Origin: Anaerolineales bacterium UBA3499
GTDB taxonomy: Bacteria > Chloroflexota > Anaerolineae > Anaerolineales > UBA11657
DNA length: 64,000 bases
Reading direction: 5' to 3'
Assembly (NCBI GenBank): GCA_002377585.1
Contig: DFQC01000025.1
Coordinates: forward strand, 1-64,000
The translations under genes were made by a program, and so were the position numbers. Positions 7,323 through 15,527 of this stretch are shown here, piece by piece. The notes beneath the pieces were generated by a model. It was not told the origin of the DNA, did no database searches, and was given only the letters and a program-made list of their open reading frames with translations. The first letter of the stretch is position 1. Every line of letters begins with the position of its first letter.

Positions 7323-8628
7323 TAGCAAATCTACGAACGTAGCTGGATTGGGAGATGCCGACTGTCCTAATTGCCTTGGTATCGGTTTTGTAAGCTCGAA
7401 TGCCGACATAGAAGACCCAGAGTTCGGCCGGCTGTATCCTTGTTCTTGCCGATTTGAAGATTTACAACGTGCAATTACTAATCAAAAACAACTTTCCTCT
7501 ACTTTAGGCCCACTGTCAAAAAAAACATTTGACAACTTTATTCCTTCAGGTAATACAACTGAACCAAGACAAAAGGATAGTTTGCAGCGAGCGTTTGAGC
7601 AATCACAAAGTTTTGCAAACACACCCGAAGGATGGATTGTGCTACACGGCGGCTATGGGTGTGGGAAGACTCACCTAGCAGCAGCTATCGCCAATCAATG
7701 CTTGTCTCAAGGTCAAGATGTGCTATTTGTGAACACTCCTGATTTGCTTGATCACCTACGTTCTACCTTTGCCCCAGGATCTACTATTGATTATGACGAG
7801 ATGTTTGAACAGACACGCAATATATTTCTATTGGTGCTCGATGATCTTGGTGCCGAGAATCCTACCCAGTGGGCTCAAGAAAAACTCTATCAAATCATTA
7901 ATCACAGATATAATGCAGCTTTACCGACTGTCATAACTTGTAATGTAAATCTGGAAAGTATAGAACCGCGTATCAGAAGTCGACTGGTAGATATAGACTT
8001 AGTACGTAAATTAATCATACAAGCACCAGATTTTCGCAGGGCTGACTCCGACCAAACTGACTTATCCTCACTACCAATACATTCTCGACAGACCTTTGAA
8101 ACCTTCGAATCTAGAGCAGGTGAGATACCTTCAGAACATCACAAACGACTAAGTATTGCAGTAACAGCTGCAAAGAGCTTTGCCGAAAATCCAGAAGGAT
8201 GGTTGTTATTAATTGGTGGTCACGGTTGTGGAAAAACACACTTGGCAGCTGCCGTAGCTAACTATCGCGTTCGGAATGGTAGTCCGGCACTATTTATTAC
8301 TTCGGCGGATCTGCTTGATCATTTGCGAGCCACATTTAGTCCAGACTCATTGGTTCGCTTTGATAAACAGTTTGCAGAGCTACGTAACACACCACTACTT
8401 ATCCTAGATGACCTTACATTGGAAAGCGCAACACCATGGGCAAGAGAAAAACTAATGCAACTGATTGATCATCGATACGTGACACGTCTACCTACAGTTA
8501 TCACAACATCTGCTGATAAATCTGATCTGGGAACTAGATTAGAAAGCCGTCTTTTAAATCCTGCAATAAGTACTATATGCCCTATTACTGCACCAATGTA
8601 TAAAGGCAAGAAACGTAGGTCACGCTAA
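7258..8628 (+). CDS. Tandem double-AAA+ DnaC/DnaI-like helicase loader
   Basis: 456 residues from the ATG at 7258, chosen because it has AAGGA eight bases upstream; an earlier ATG at 7213 has none. An N-terminal cysteine cluster (CPNC ... CSC, about residues 36-65) resembles the zinc motif of DnaI. Two complete AAA+ ATPase domains follow: Walker A GGYGCGKTH (about 130) with Walker B LLVLDDLG, and Walker A GGHGCGKTH (about 321) with LLILDDLT. Both keep an Arg-finger-like SRL motif. DnaC/DnaI loaders normally have one such domain, so this looks like an internal duplication. Start lies inside the DnaD-like gene. Confidence 0.88.
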   Translation: MEKADRTLKRLAENISNTSTVNSKSTNVAGLGDADCPNCLGIGFVSSNADIEDPEFGRLYPCSCRFEDLQRAITNQKQLSSTLGPLSKKTFDNFIPSGNTTEPRQKDSLQRAFEQSQSFANTPEGWIVLHGGYGCGKTHLAAAIANQCLSQGQDVLFVNTPDLLDHLRSTFAPGSTIDYDEMFEQTRNIFLLVLDDLGAENPTQWAQEKLYQIINHRYNAALPTVITCNVNLESIEPRIRSRLVDIDLVRKLIIQAPDFRRADSDQTDLSSLPIHSRQTFETFESRAGEIPSEHHKRLSIAVTAAKSFAENPEGWLLLIGGHGCGKTHLAAAVANYRVRNGSPALFITSADLLDHLRATFSPDSLVRFDKQFAELRNTPLLILDDLTLESATPWAREKLMQLIDHRYVTRLPTVITTSADKSDLGTRLESRLLNPAISTICPITAPMYKGKKRRSR

Positions 8629-8644
8629 TTGCCAAAACATCTTG

Positions 8645-9565
8645 ATGGTCCAGACAAAGCTTAATAAGCAAGCACAAAAATCCTTTATAGCATGCGTTAG
8701 TATCATATTGATATGTCTGCTTACCTATGGACTACTTACAACATCAGCACAATCTGTACCGCCCCATCCTTTCTACAGCGAGGATGAAAAAGAACACACT
8801 ACACAAATAATAGCCTATAGAGGAGGCTCAGGGCTGTGGCCAGAAAATACTCTATACGCTCTTCAACAGTCTAAAGCAATCGGTAGTGATGCAATACAAA
8901 TGGACGTACGAATTAGCTTAGATAACACACTTGTTGCTATGCATGATAGCACTGTGGATAGAACAACCAATGGATTTGGTGCTGTAAACCAATTAAATTT
9001 AACTGAATTGCAAAATCTAGACGCAGGTTATCAATGGTCACAAGACGCTGGATCAATATTCAAATACCGTGGCCAGGGTATCACCATCCCAACCATTGCT
9101 GAAGTATTTGCAGAAATAGATAGCATGCAAATATATGTTGACATTAAAGATGATGATTTCTTTCCAGCAAACCTACTCTGCATGAATATTCGAAATTACA
9201 ATATGGCTCAAAAGATACTAGTATCGGCCGATAATGATGTGGTTCTTGAACATTTTAGAGAAACGTGTCCCGAAATAGCCACGGCCGCTAGTGATAAAGA
9301 ACAAAAGGTCTTTACTGCACTGAATGCAGCATTCTTGACCCCTATCTATAGCCCAAGCTTTCATTTAGTGGAGTTGCCACCAATTTGGTACGGCTTACGA
9401 CTTATTACACCTAATCTAGTACAATCGGCACATCTAAGAGGTTTAAGAGTCCACGCAGTAAACATCAATAAATCCGATCAAATGGAACTTATGATACAAC
9501 AAGGAATAGACGGTGTTGTTACAGGTCACCCTAATCTTGCAATTGAGGCTATCAATGCGAATTAA
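8645..9565 (+). CDS. Membrane-anchored glycerophosphodiester phosphodiesterase
   Basis: 306 residues from ATG 8645. An N-terminal hydrophobic segment (about 14-34) is a signal anchor or signal peptide. The GDPD domain has AYRGGSGLWPENTLYALQ, MDVRISLDNTLVAMHD and DRTTNG, the usual metal and catalytic blocks; the normal HRG is YRG here, so the first catalytic His of the HRG motif is replaced by Tyr. The family cleaves glycerophosphodiesters to glycerol 3-phosphate and alcohol. It is convergent with the Pho operon, fitting phosphate scavenging outside the membrane. The Tyr substitution makes activity less certain. Confidence 0.85.
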   Translation: MVQTKLNKQAQKSFIACVSIILICLLTYGLLTTSAQSVPPHPFYSEDEKEHTTQIIAYRGGSGLWPENTLYALQQSKAIGSDAIQMDVRISLDNTLVAMHDSTVDRTTNGFGAVNQLNLTELQNLDAGYQWSQDAGSIFKYRGQGITIPTIAEVFAEIDSMQIYVDIKDDDFFPANLLCMNIRNYNMAQKILVSADNDVVLEHFRETCPEIATAASDKEQKVFTALNAAFLTPIYSPSFHLVELPPIWYGLRLITPNLVQSAHLRGLRVHAVNINKSDQMELMIQQGIDGVVTGHPNLAIEAINAN

Positions 9566-9605
9566 TGTTATTGAGTGGAGCACACAAAATACAGATGGTC
9601 AATAA

Positions 9606-10292
9606 TTATTTATCATCTGTGTAAGTAACATTCAATTCTGTCAATTTACCACTAGCCATAAAAATAACTCTCTCGGCGATGTTAGTAGCACGATCACCTA
9701 TCCGTTCTATATTATGAGCCACAAACAGAACTGATAGTAAGTAATCAGTCGATTGACTAGCATCACGTGTTTCTCCTACGAGCTTATGGAACAACATCCT
9801 ATGTTGAGTATCAAGACTGTCATCATTGTCTGCTACATCATATGCTAAATTTGCATCGTGTTCTGTATAGGCTACCATCGCCCTTCTTAACATGTCACGA
9901 CATTGACTAGTCAGTTGATATATAGCATTAGGAATATCCCGTTTTGGAACCATTTCCACACGCACAGCCAATTTAGCTATACCTGCAGCATAATCACCAA
10001 TACGCTCCAGCTCAGTAACTATATTCATAGTTGCTACAATTAACCGTAAATCCACAGCCACAGGTTGCTGTGTAACCATAATATGTAAGCAGTGCTCTTC
10101 AAGCTCGAAACGCTTTGTATTAATATGGACATCCTCTGCAATAACTTCTTGAGCAAGCTCCACGTCACAAGCAGCAAAAGCATTTATGGATTTATCAATA
10201 GCAGTATCTACCTTACTACTCAACCGTATTATGTCATCCATGATACCTTTTAGATGTTCGTCTAAAGTAGCACGAGTCTGAATGTTGTCCAT
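9606..10292 (-). CDS. phoU: Phosphate transport system regulator PhoU
   Basis: 228 residues from ATG 10292, preceded by GAGGAG; the longer TTG form is rejected. Two PhoU repeats of three helices each, with the conserved metal-binding blocks LERIGDYA (first repeat) and IERIGDRATNIAE (second). PhoU signals between the Pst transporter and PhoR and represses the Pho response when phosphate is plentiful. It is the last gene of the pst operon, its common place. Confidence 0.95.
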   Translation of the reverse strand: MDNIQTRATLDEHLKGIMDDIIRLSSKVDTAIDKSINAFAACDVELAQEVIAEDVHINTKRFELEEHCLHIMVTQQPVAVDLRLIVATMNIVTELERIGDYAAGIAKLAVRVEMVPKRDIPNAIYQLTSQCRDMLRRAMVAYTEHDANLAYDVADNDDSLDTQHRMLFHKLVGETRDASQSTDYLLSVLFVAHNIERIGDRATNIAERVIFMASGKLTELNVTYTDDK

Positions 10293-10320
10293 AATCCTAC
10301 TCCTCAAATTACAATATGGG

Positions 10321-11058
10321 TCACACTGATACTAGTATCTCTTCTCCACCCGCTTCTAATTGACTTGCAAACTGATCTGGAAGCCCATTGTCCCGAACCG
10401 CTTGCGCTGCTGCACTAACATTATAATCAACTCTTCTATAATCAACGTGTATTTTTCCTGCGTCAAGTATTAGCAACACATATCCAGCGCGGAAGTCACC
10501 ATCTTTAGGTTTTCCAACCGACCCAGTGTTAATAAACATAGTACCATCTACATATTTCTGGTAATGTAAATGTGTGTGCCCACATAAAAGCACATCAGTC
10601 TCCGCCATTCTAGCAATACGCTCAAAAGTTGATTCGCGCCGATCAGCAAACAAATACTCATTAGTAGAACGTGGACTACCATGTACAAGCAGTAATCTGT
10701 GTCCCAAACGCTCCCTACGAATAGATTTCGGAAATTCTCTCAAGTAATCTTTTCCTTCAACATTAGTATTTTGCTTTGTCCATAAGAGAGAAGTATTACT
10801 ACGTGCGACATCATCTGGATTATTATAAGCACAGCCACAGCTCGCTCTATCAAAACCAACAGCATCATCATAGTTGCCCATTACTGTTGGTATATTGTTC
10901 TTACGCACAAAATCAATTGTGTCGTTTGGATATGCTCCATAACCAACTAAATCACCCAAACAATATATCTCGTCTGGTTGTACATAATTAATATCCTTCC
11001 ATACTGCCTCTAAAGCATGAATATTCGAGTGTATATCTGACAATATAGCAATTTTCAT
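10321..11058 (-). CDS. Calcineurin-like metallophosphoesterase
   Basis: 245 residues with all phosphoesterase motifs: DIHSN (D-x-H), GDLVGYG, GNYDD (GNHD-type, His replaced by Tyr), and CGHTHLHYQ near the C terminus. The family includes protein phosphatases, nucleotidases and phosphodiesterases with a dimetal centre. It lies between pstB and phoU with 28 and 2 base gaps, so it is expressed with the phosphate regulon; a phosphate-releasing role is inferred. The specific substrate is unknown. Confidence 0.9.
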   Translation of the reverse strand: MKIAILSDIHSNIHALEAVWKDINYVQPDEIYCLGDLVGYGAYPNDTIDFVRKNNIPTVMGNYDDAVGFDRASCGCAYNNPDDVARSNTSLLWTKQNTNVEGKDYLREFPKSIRRERLGHRLLLVHGSPRSTNEYLFADRRESTFERIARMAETDVLLCGHTHLHYQKYVDGTMFINTGSVGKPKDGDFRAGYVLLILDAGKIHVDYRRVDYNVSAAAQAVRDNGLPDQFASQLEAGGEEILVSV

Positions 11059-11060
11059 GC

Positions 11061-11822
11061 CTAACCAAAACGACCTGTAACATAATCTTCAGTTCGTTGC
11101 AACGATGGTCGCGTGAAAATAGTTGTAGTCTCATCAAATTCTATCAATTCGCCTAACCAGAAAAACCCGGTTTTATCGGATACACGAGCCGCCTGCTGCA
11201 TATTATGAGTCACAATAACAATAGTATAGTGTTCCTTCAGTTCCTGTATCAGTTCCTCTATTTGATTTGTCGCAATAGGATCCAAAGCAGAGCATGGTTC
11301 ATCCATTAAGATTACATCCGGAGTAACTGCCAATACACGGGCTATACATAAACGCTGCTGCTGACCTAATGATAGAGACAAAGCCGGTTGTTTCAAATCT
11401 TCCTTTATTTCATCCCATAGGGCAGCTGCACGCAGAGACTGCACAACTAATTCATGCAAGTCATTACCAGTAGCTATTCCCAACACACGTGGACCAAAAG
11501 CTACGTTATCAAAAATAGATTGTGGAAATGGATTCGGTCTCTGGAAGACTAAACCTACTTGACGACGTAATTCAGTTTCATCAATATTTGGCGCATAAAT
11601 ATTTTGACCATTTAGAACTATGCTGCCACTAATTCTAGTATCAGTAATAGTATCATTCATACGGTTAAGACAACGTAAAAAAGTAGACTTACCACATCCC
11701 GAAGGCCCAATAAGTGCCGTAATCTCACGCGGTAATACTGTCATGTTTACATCACATAAAGCTTGCGTATTACCATAATAGAAGTTTAGCTGCTCAATCT
11801 GGAAAGTTATCTCATCTGACAT
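11061..11822 (-). CDS. pstB: Phosphate ABC transporter ATPase PstB, copy 1 (degenerate LSLGQ signature)
   Basis: 253 residues. PstB-type ATPase with Walker A GPSGCGKST, Q-loop VFQRPNPFP, Walker B VILMDEPCSALDP and the switch histidine in IVIVTHNMQQ. The ABC signature reads LSLGQQQR instead of the canonical LSGGQQQR. The neighbouring paralogue has the opposite defect, which suggests that the two work as a heterodimer. Energises phosphate uptake through PstA-PstC. Spaced 10 bases from the upstream paralogue. Confidence 0.95.
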   Translation of the reverse strand: MSDEITFQIEQLNFYYGNTQALCDVNMTVLPREITALIGPSGCGKSTFLRCLNRMNDTITDTRISGSIVLNGQNIYAPNIDETELRRQVGLVFQRPNPFPQSIFDNVAFGPRVLGIATGNDLHELVVQSLRAAALWDEIKEDLKQPALSLSLGQQQRLCIARVLAVTPDVILMDEPCSALDPIATNQIEELIQELKEHYTIVIVTHNMQQAARVSDKTGFFWLGELIEFDETTTIFTRPSLQRTEDYVTGRFG

Positions 11823-11832
11823 TGTATTTTAC

Positions 11833-12594
11833 CTATCCGAACCGACCGGTAATGTATTCTTCCGTCTGCTTTTCACGTGGAGCACTAAATAGGTCTTCAC
11901 CACTGCCCCATTCCACCAATTCTCCTTGTAGCATAAATACTGCCAAATCAGCAATGCGAGCCGTCTGCTGAATACTACTAGGAGCAATAACAACTGTATA
12001 GTCCTGCTTAAGGATCTGAAGCGAAGATTCGACTTTTGCGGTGGAAATAGGATCAAGACCTGAAGTGGGTTCGTCAAGCAATAATACTTCAGGTGCTAGA
12101 GCCAACACTCTGGCAATACACAGTCGCTGCTGTTGTCCTCCAGATAATGCATTAGCAGAATCGTCCAGTCTATCCTTCACTTCGTCCCACAATGCAGATG
12201 AACGTAAGCTACCTTCAACTGCATCATCCAACTTAGCTCGACGTCGCTCCCCAGCCAATTCCAAACCATAAGTTATATTTTTTCGAATTGAAAAGGGCAA
12301 TGGTATAGGCTGAGCAAAAACGATACCAACTCGCCTACGAAGCGAAATTACATCCACGTTCCTATCGAAGATATTAGTGTCATCTAGCATAACTTCGCCA
12401 GATATACTGACATCAAGAAGATCATTTAGTCTATTGAGAGTACGGAGCAAGGTACTCTTACCACCCCCGGCTGGACCAAATAGAGCTGTTATAGCATTTT
12501 CAGGAATATCCAAACAAACATCACTCAGAGCTTGAGTACCATCATCATATCCTACTGACAACTCATTTATTCTAATTTTAGGATTATCGAACAT
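11833..12594 (-). CDS. pstB: Phosphate ABC transporter ATPase PstB, copy 2 (switch histidine missing)
   Basis: 253 residues, same length and fold as the downstream copy but clearly diverged. Walker A GPAGGGKST, Q-loop VFAQPIPLP, intact signature LSGGQQQR and Walker B LLLLDEPTSGLDP. The H-loop reads VVIAPSSIQQ where PstB has xxVTHNMQQ, so the catalytic switch histidine is replaced by Ser. By established ABC architecture its intact signature would complete the ATP site of copy 1, while its own site would be degenerate. It lies directly after pstA in the operon. Confidence 0.93.
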   Translation of the reverse strand: MFDNPKIRINELSVGYDDGTQALSDVCLDIPENAITALFGPAGGGKSTLLRTLNRLNDLLDVSISGEVMLDDTNIFDRNVDVISLRRRVGIVFAQPIPLPFSIRKNITYGLELAGERRRAKLDDAVEGSLRSSALWDEVKDRLDDSANALSGGQQQRLCIARVLALAPEVLLLDEPTSGLDPISTAKVESSLQILKQDYTVVIAPSSIQQTARIADLAVFMLQGELVEWGSGEDLFSAPREKQTEEYITGRFG

Positions 12595-12603
12595 TGTAGT
12601 ATC

Positions 12604-13458
12604 CTACCATTCTCGTTTACGACGCTGCCAGCTGCGCACACTTGCAGCCAATATATTCATGATCAGTACAAACGCTAGGAGCACAGTCGCTGTACCATAT
12701 TGAATCGTGATAGGCATTTCTGGCACTTGGGTGGATATAACAAAAAGATGATAGGGTAATGCCATAGTCTGATCGAAAATAGAATTAGGTAACTTTGGCA
12801 GAAAGAATGCAGCGCCCGTAAAAAGAATTGGAGCAGTTTCACCAGCTGCTCTATTCAAACCAAGAATAACACCAGTAAGAATACCCGGTAATGCTTGAGG
12901 CAGCACTACTCGACGAATAGTCTGCCATCGTGTAGCCCCCATGCCAACGCTTACCACCCGGAAGCTTTGGGGTACCGCTCGCAACGCTTCTTCCGCTGTA
13001 CTAATTATTACGGGGATAGTCATAATTGAAAGTGTAAGACAGGCTGCGACTATTGAAGAACCCAGGTCTAGAAATAGCACAAATAGTCCCAATCCGAACA
13101 ACCCGTATACTACCGAAGGAATACCTGCCAGATTCACAATTGCCAGACGGATCATACGCGTCCAGTAACTATCAGCTGCATATTCTGAGAGATAGATTGC
13201 TGATGCTACTCCTAGAGGTATTGATATAAGACCAGTACCAACCACAAGATAGATTGTCCCAATAATAGCTGGCCATATACCACCCGATCTCATACCATCA
13301 CGCGGCATCTCTAACAAGAATTGCCATGACACAGCTTCTGCGCCTGAGAAAAAGATAGAACTTACTATGATAATTATTGGGACAGCTGTAGCTACAGATG
13401 CTAAGCCTATAACTGCAAATACTATTCTCTCTGTATGGTGTCTAGATAAACGTATCAT
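12604..13458 (-). CDS. pstA: Phosphate ABC transporter permease PstA
   Basis: 284 residues with six predicted membrane helices and the EAA loop of binding-protein-dependent permeases (RVVSVGMGATRWQTIRRVVLPQA). Family features include GETAPILFTG. Forms the membrane channel with PstC. Gap to pstB copy 2 is 9 bases and to pstC 17 bases, consistent with one transcript. Confidence 0.96.
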   Translation of the reverse strand: MIRLSRHHTERIVFAVIGLASVATAVPIIIIVSSIFFSGAEAVSWQFLLEMPRDGMRSGGIWPAIIGTIYLVVGTGLISIPLGVASAIYLSEYAADSYWTRMIRLAIVNLAGIPSVVYGLFGLGLFVLFLDLGSSIVAACLTLSIMTIPVIISTAEEALRAVPQSFRVVSVGMGATRWQTIRRVVLPQALPGILTGVILGLNRAAGETAPILFTGAAFFLPKLPNSIFDQTMALPYHLFVISTQVPEMPITIQYGTATVLLAFVLIMNILAASVRSWQRRKREW

Positions 13459-13475
13459 ATCGCTTTAAAGCTATT

Positions 13476-14405
13476 TCAAGACAGCAATCTCTCTGTACGT
13501 TTACGTGCACGGAACAATACTGCCGAAGCAGTAATATTAACTGTCAGGCTAACAAGAAACAATATAAGTCCGATAGAAAAAAGTACATGATAATGTAAAC
13601 TTCCATTAGCCACTTCTCCCATCTCGGCTGCTATAGTAGCCGTCATAGTACGAAGCGAAATGAAAAGCGAACCTAACCCGGATGCCATCTGTGGTGCATT
13701 TCCGGTCACCATCATGACCGTCATAGTTTCCCCAATAGCACGACCAATTCCCAACATCGTTGCTGTCAACACCCCTGACCTAGCTGCTGGCAAGGTCACA
13801 CGCCAGATTGTTTGCCAACGTGTAGCACCAAGAGCAAGTGCCGCATCTCTATATGCTTTAGGAACGGCATCCAATGCATCTTCAGCTACGCTGACAATAG
13901 TAGGAATGGCCATGCCAGCTAATAGTACGGCACCAGTGAATGCGGTAAGACCTGTAGGAAGATAAAGCTCTTCACGCACTAGAGGCGCTAACACAGTAAT
14001 CCCCAGAAAACCTAGCACAACTGAGGGTACACCTCCTAAGACTTCTACTAACGGTTTTAATATTTCGCGTAACCAGAGAGGCGCAATTTCCGCAATAAAT
14101 ATTGCAGTCATCAATCCAAATGGAATAGCGATGAAAGCTGCTCCGAGTGTAATGATTAGAGAGCCGCTTAAAAGTGGTAGAACTCCAAAATAATTCTCAA
14201 TAGGATACCATCTTTGACTCCACAAATCCCTAGCTTGTAATTCTCCAAAAGTAGGTAGTGACTCCTGCATCAAGAAAAGAAAGATAAGACCGACAAACAC
14301 AACTGCCGAATAACCTGAAATGCGGATAATTGCTTCCACAACAAATTCAAGCAGTTGACGATATTTGGTATTGAAGATCATTTTGCTATTCATAATTTTT
14401 GTCAT
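13476..14405 (-). CDS. pstC: Phosphate ABC transporter permease PstC
   Basis: 309 residues. N-terminal membrane helix about 30-48, the PstC-type segment WSQRWYPIENYFGVLPLLSGSL, an EAA loop (DAALALGATRWQTIWRVTLPAA) and GRAIGETMTVMMV. Start ATG 14405 follows AGGAAG closely; an internal ATG at 14393 is an alternative. Pairs with PstA. Confidence 0.95.
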   Translation of the reverse strand: MTKIMNSKMIFNTKYRQLLEFVVEAIIRISGYSAVVFVGLIFLFLMQESLPTFGELQARDLWSQRWYPIENYFGVLPLLSGSLIITLGAAFIAIPFGLMTAIFIAEIAPLWLREILKPLVEVLGGVPSVVLGFLGITVLAPLVREELYLPTGLTAFTGAVLLAGMAIPTIVSVAEDALDAVPKAYRDAALALGATRWQTIWRVTLPAARSGVLTATMLGIGRAIGETMTVMMVTGNAPQMASGLGSLFISLRTMTATIAAEMGEVANGSLHYHVLFSIGLILFLVSLTVNITASAVLFRARKRTERLLS

Positions 14406-14444
14406 TCTTCCTAATATCTTTTCCAGTCACTTTACTCTTACACT

Positions 14445-15338
14445 CTAGTTCACAGGTACAAAGCCTAGTTCCTCGACAATTGACTGTGCTGGTTCGCTAT
14501 AGATCCAGTCAATATAATCCTTGGTATATCCAGTCGCTTCTTCTGGTAAGTACATATACAGTGCACGTGAAATAGGATATGTATCATCAATTACAGTCTT
14601 GATTGTAGGCATAATATATAAGCCATCATCACTTGGAGATACAGCGACGGTCTTTACTCCATCTGTCACATATCCGAGACCTTCATATCCTATAGCGTTC
14701 GGATTCTGGGATATTTCGGATGTTATACCCTCCGATGAGGGTAACAACAAAGTACCGGGAGAAAAGAAGGTTTCATCATTCTTATTACCCTTACGAACTA
14801 CAGACTCCAGGAAATACACATGCGTACCTGAGTTAACTTCACGTGACAGACAAACAATTGGACGATTCTCGCCTCCTACATCTACCCAATTAGTAATTTT
14901 GCCACTAAAAATGTCAGACAATTGTTGCAATGTAAGTCGCTCAATCGGATTCTGTGGATGTACTATCACCGCTATGCCATCGCGCGCTATAACATATTCC
15001 ACTGGTGCATAACCGTTCTCTTTGGCATTAACAACTTCTTTTTCCTTTATCCTTCGAGATGCATTTGCTATGTCTACAGTACCATTTATCATTGCAGCTA
15101 TGCCTGTTCCAGATCCTCCACCGGTTACAGATACACTAACATTTGGGTATGCCTCATTGTAAGCCTCAGCCCATGCTAACGCTAAATTGACAATGGTATC
15201 GGATCCCTTATTTGTCAAAGTAACACTATCCATCATATTAGCATTTTGCGACCTGTTGATTTTTGCACCGCATGCACTGAATAGTAGAGCTCCGATCACA
15301 AAGATAATGATGATGTATCGACTACGTGCCACTCGCAT
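14445..15338 (-). CDS. pstS: Phosphate-binding lipoprotein PstS
   Basis: 297 residues from ATG 15338; a TTG at 15362 is rejected since the ATG gives a compact signal peptide. Hydrophobic signal ends in a lipobox LFSAC, so the mature protein is lipid-anchored at about Cys23. Phosphate-binding blocks are present: GGGSGTGIAAMINGTVDI, IFSGKITNWVDVGG and REVNSGTHVYFLE. It delivers phosphate to PstCA. First gene of the pst operon, about 190 bases downstream of phoR. Confidence 0.95.
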   Translation of the reverse strand: MRVARSRYIIIIFVIGALLFSACGAKINRSQNANMMDSVTLTNKGSDTIVNLALAWAEAYNEAYPNVSVSVTGGGSGTGIAAMINGTVDIANASRRIKEKEVVNAKENGYAPVEYVIARDGIAVIVHPQNPIERLTLQQLSDIFSGKITNWVDVGGENRPIVCLSREVNSGTHVYFLESVVRKGNKNDETFFSPGTLLLPSSEGITSEISQNPNAIGYEGLGYVTDGVKTVAVSPSDDGLYIMPTIKTVIDDTYPISRALYMYLPEEATGYTKDYIDWIYSEPAQSIVEELGFVPVN

Positions 15339-15451
15339 GTAGACACTATACTGTAATAACAAGAAGAGGAAAGTGATATTGAATTAATAAGAGATAAAGT
15401 TTTTGTTAAATATAATTAATGTTCCTACATCAAACTAATCAGATGAATTTA

Positions 15452-15480
15452 GAGACATGCCCTTTACATTGGGTTTACAT
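15452..15480. promoter_or_regulatory. Candidate Pho box: three 11-bp-phased ACAT repeats
   Basis: GAGACAT (15452-15458), TTTACAT (15463-15469) and TTTACAT (15474-15480) recur at exactly 11 bases. PhoB/PhoP-type response regulators bind direct repeats of this period (TTAACA-like in Bacillus, CTGTCAT in E. coli). The site lies between phoR and pstS, 114-142 bases before the pstS ATG. Repeats read on the strand opposite to pstS, which lowers confidence. Confidence 0.5.
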
Positions 15481-15527
15481 GTATCAATTTATGCGAATTT
15501 TGGTATCCCTAAATTAAGGAGGTGAGA

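Noticed and set aside
9591..9620. ACAGATG...CATCTGT as a bidirectional terminator between GDPD and phoU
   Set aside because: Only seven base pairs, a 16-base loop and no T-tract; it overlaps the phoU stop.
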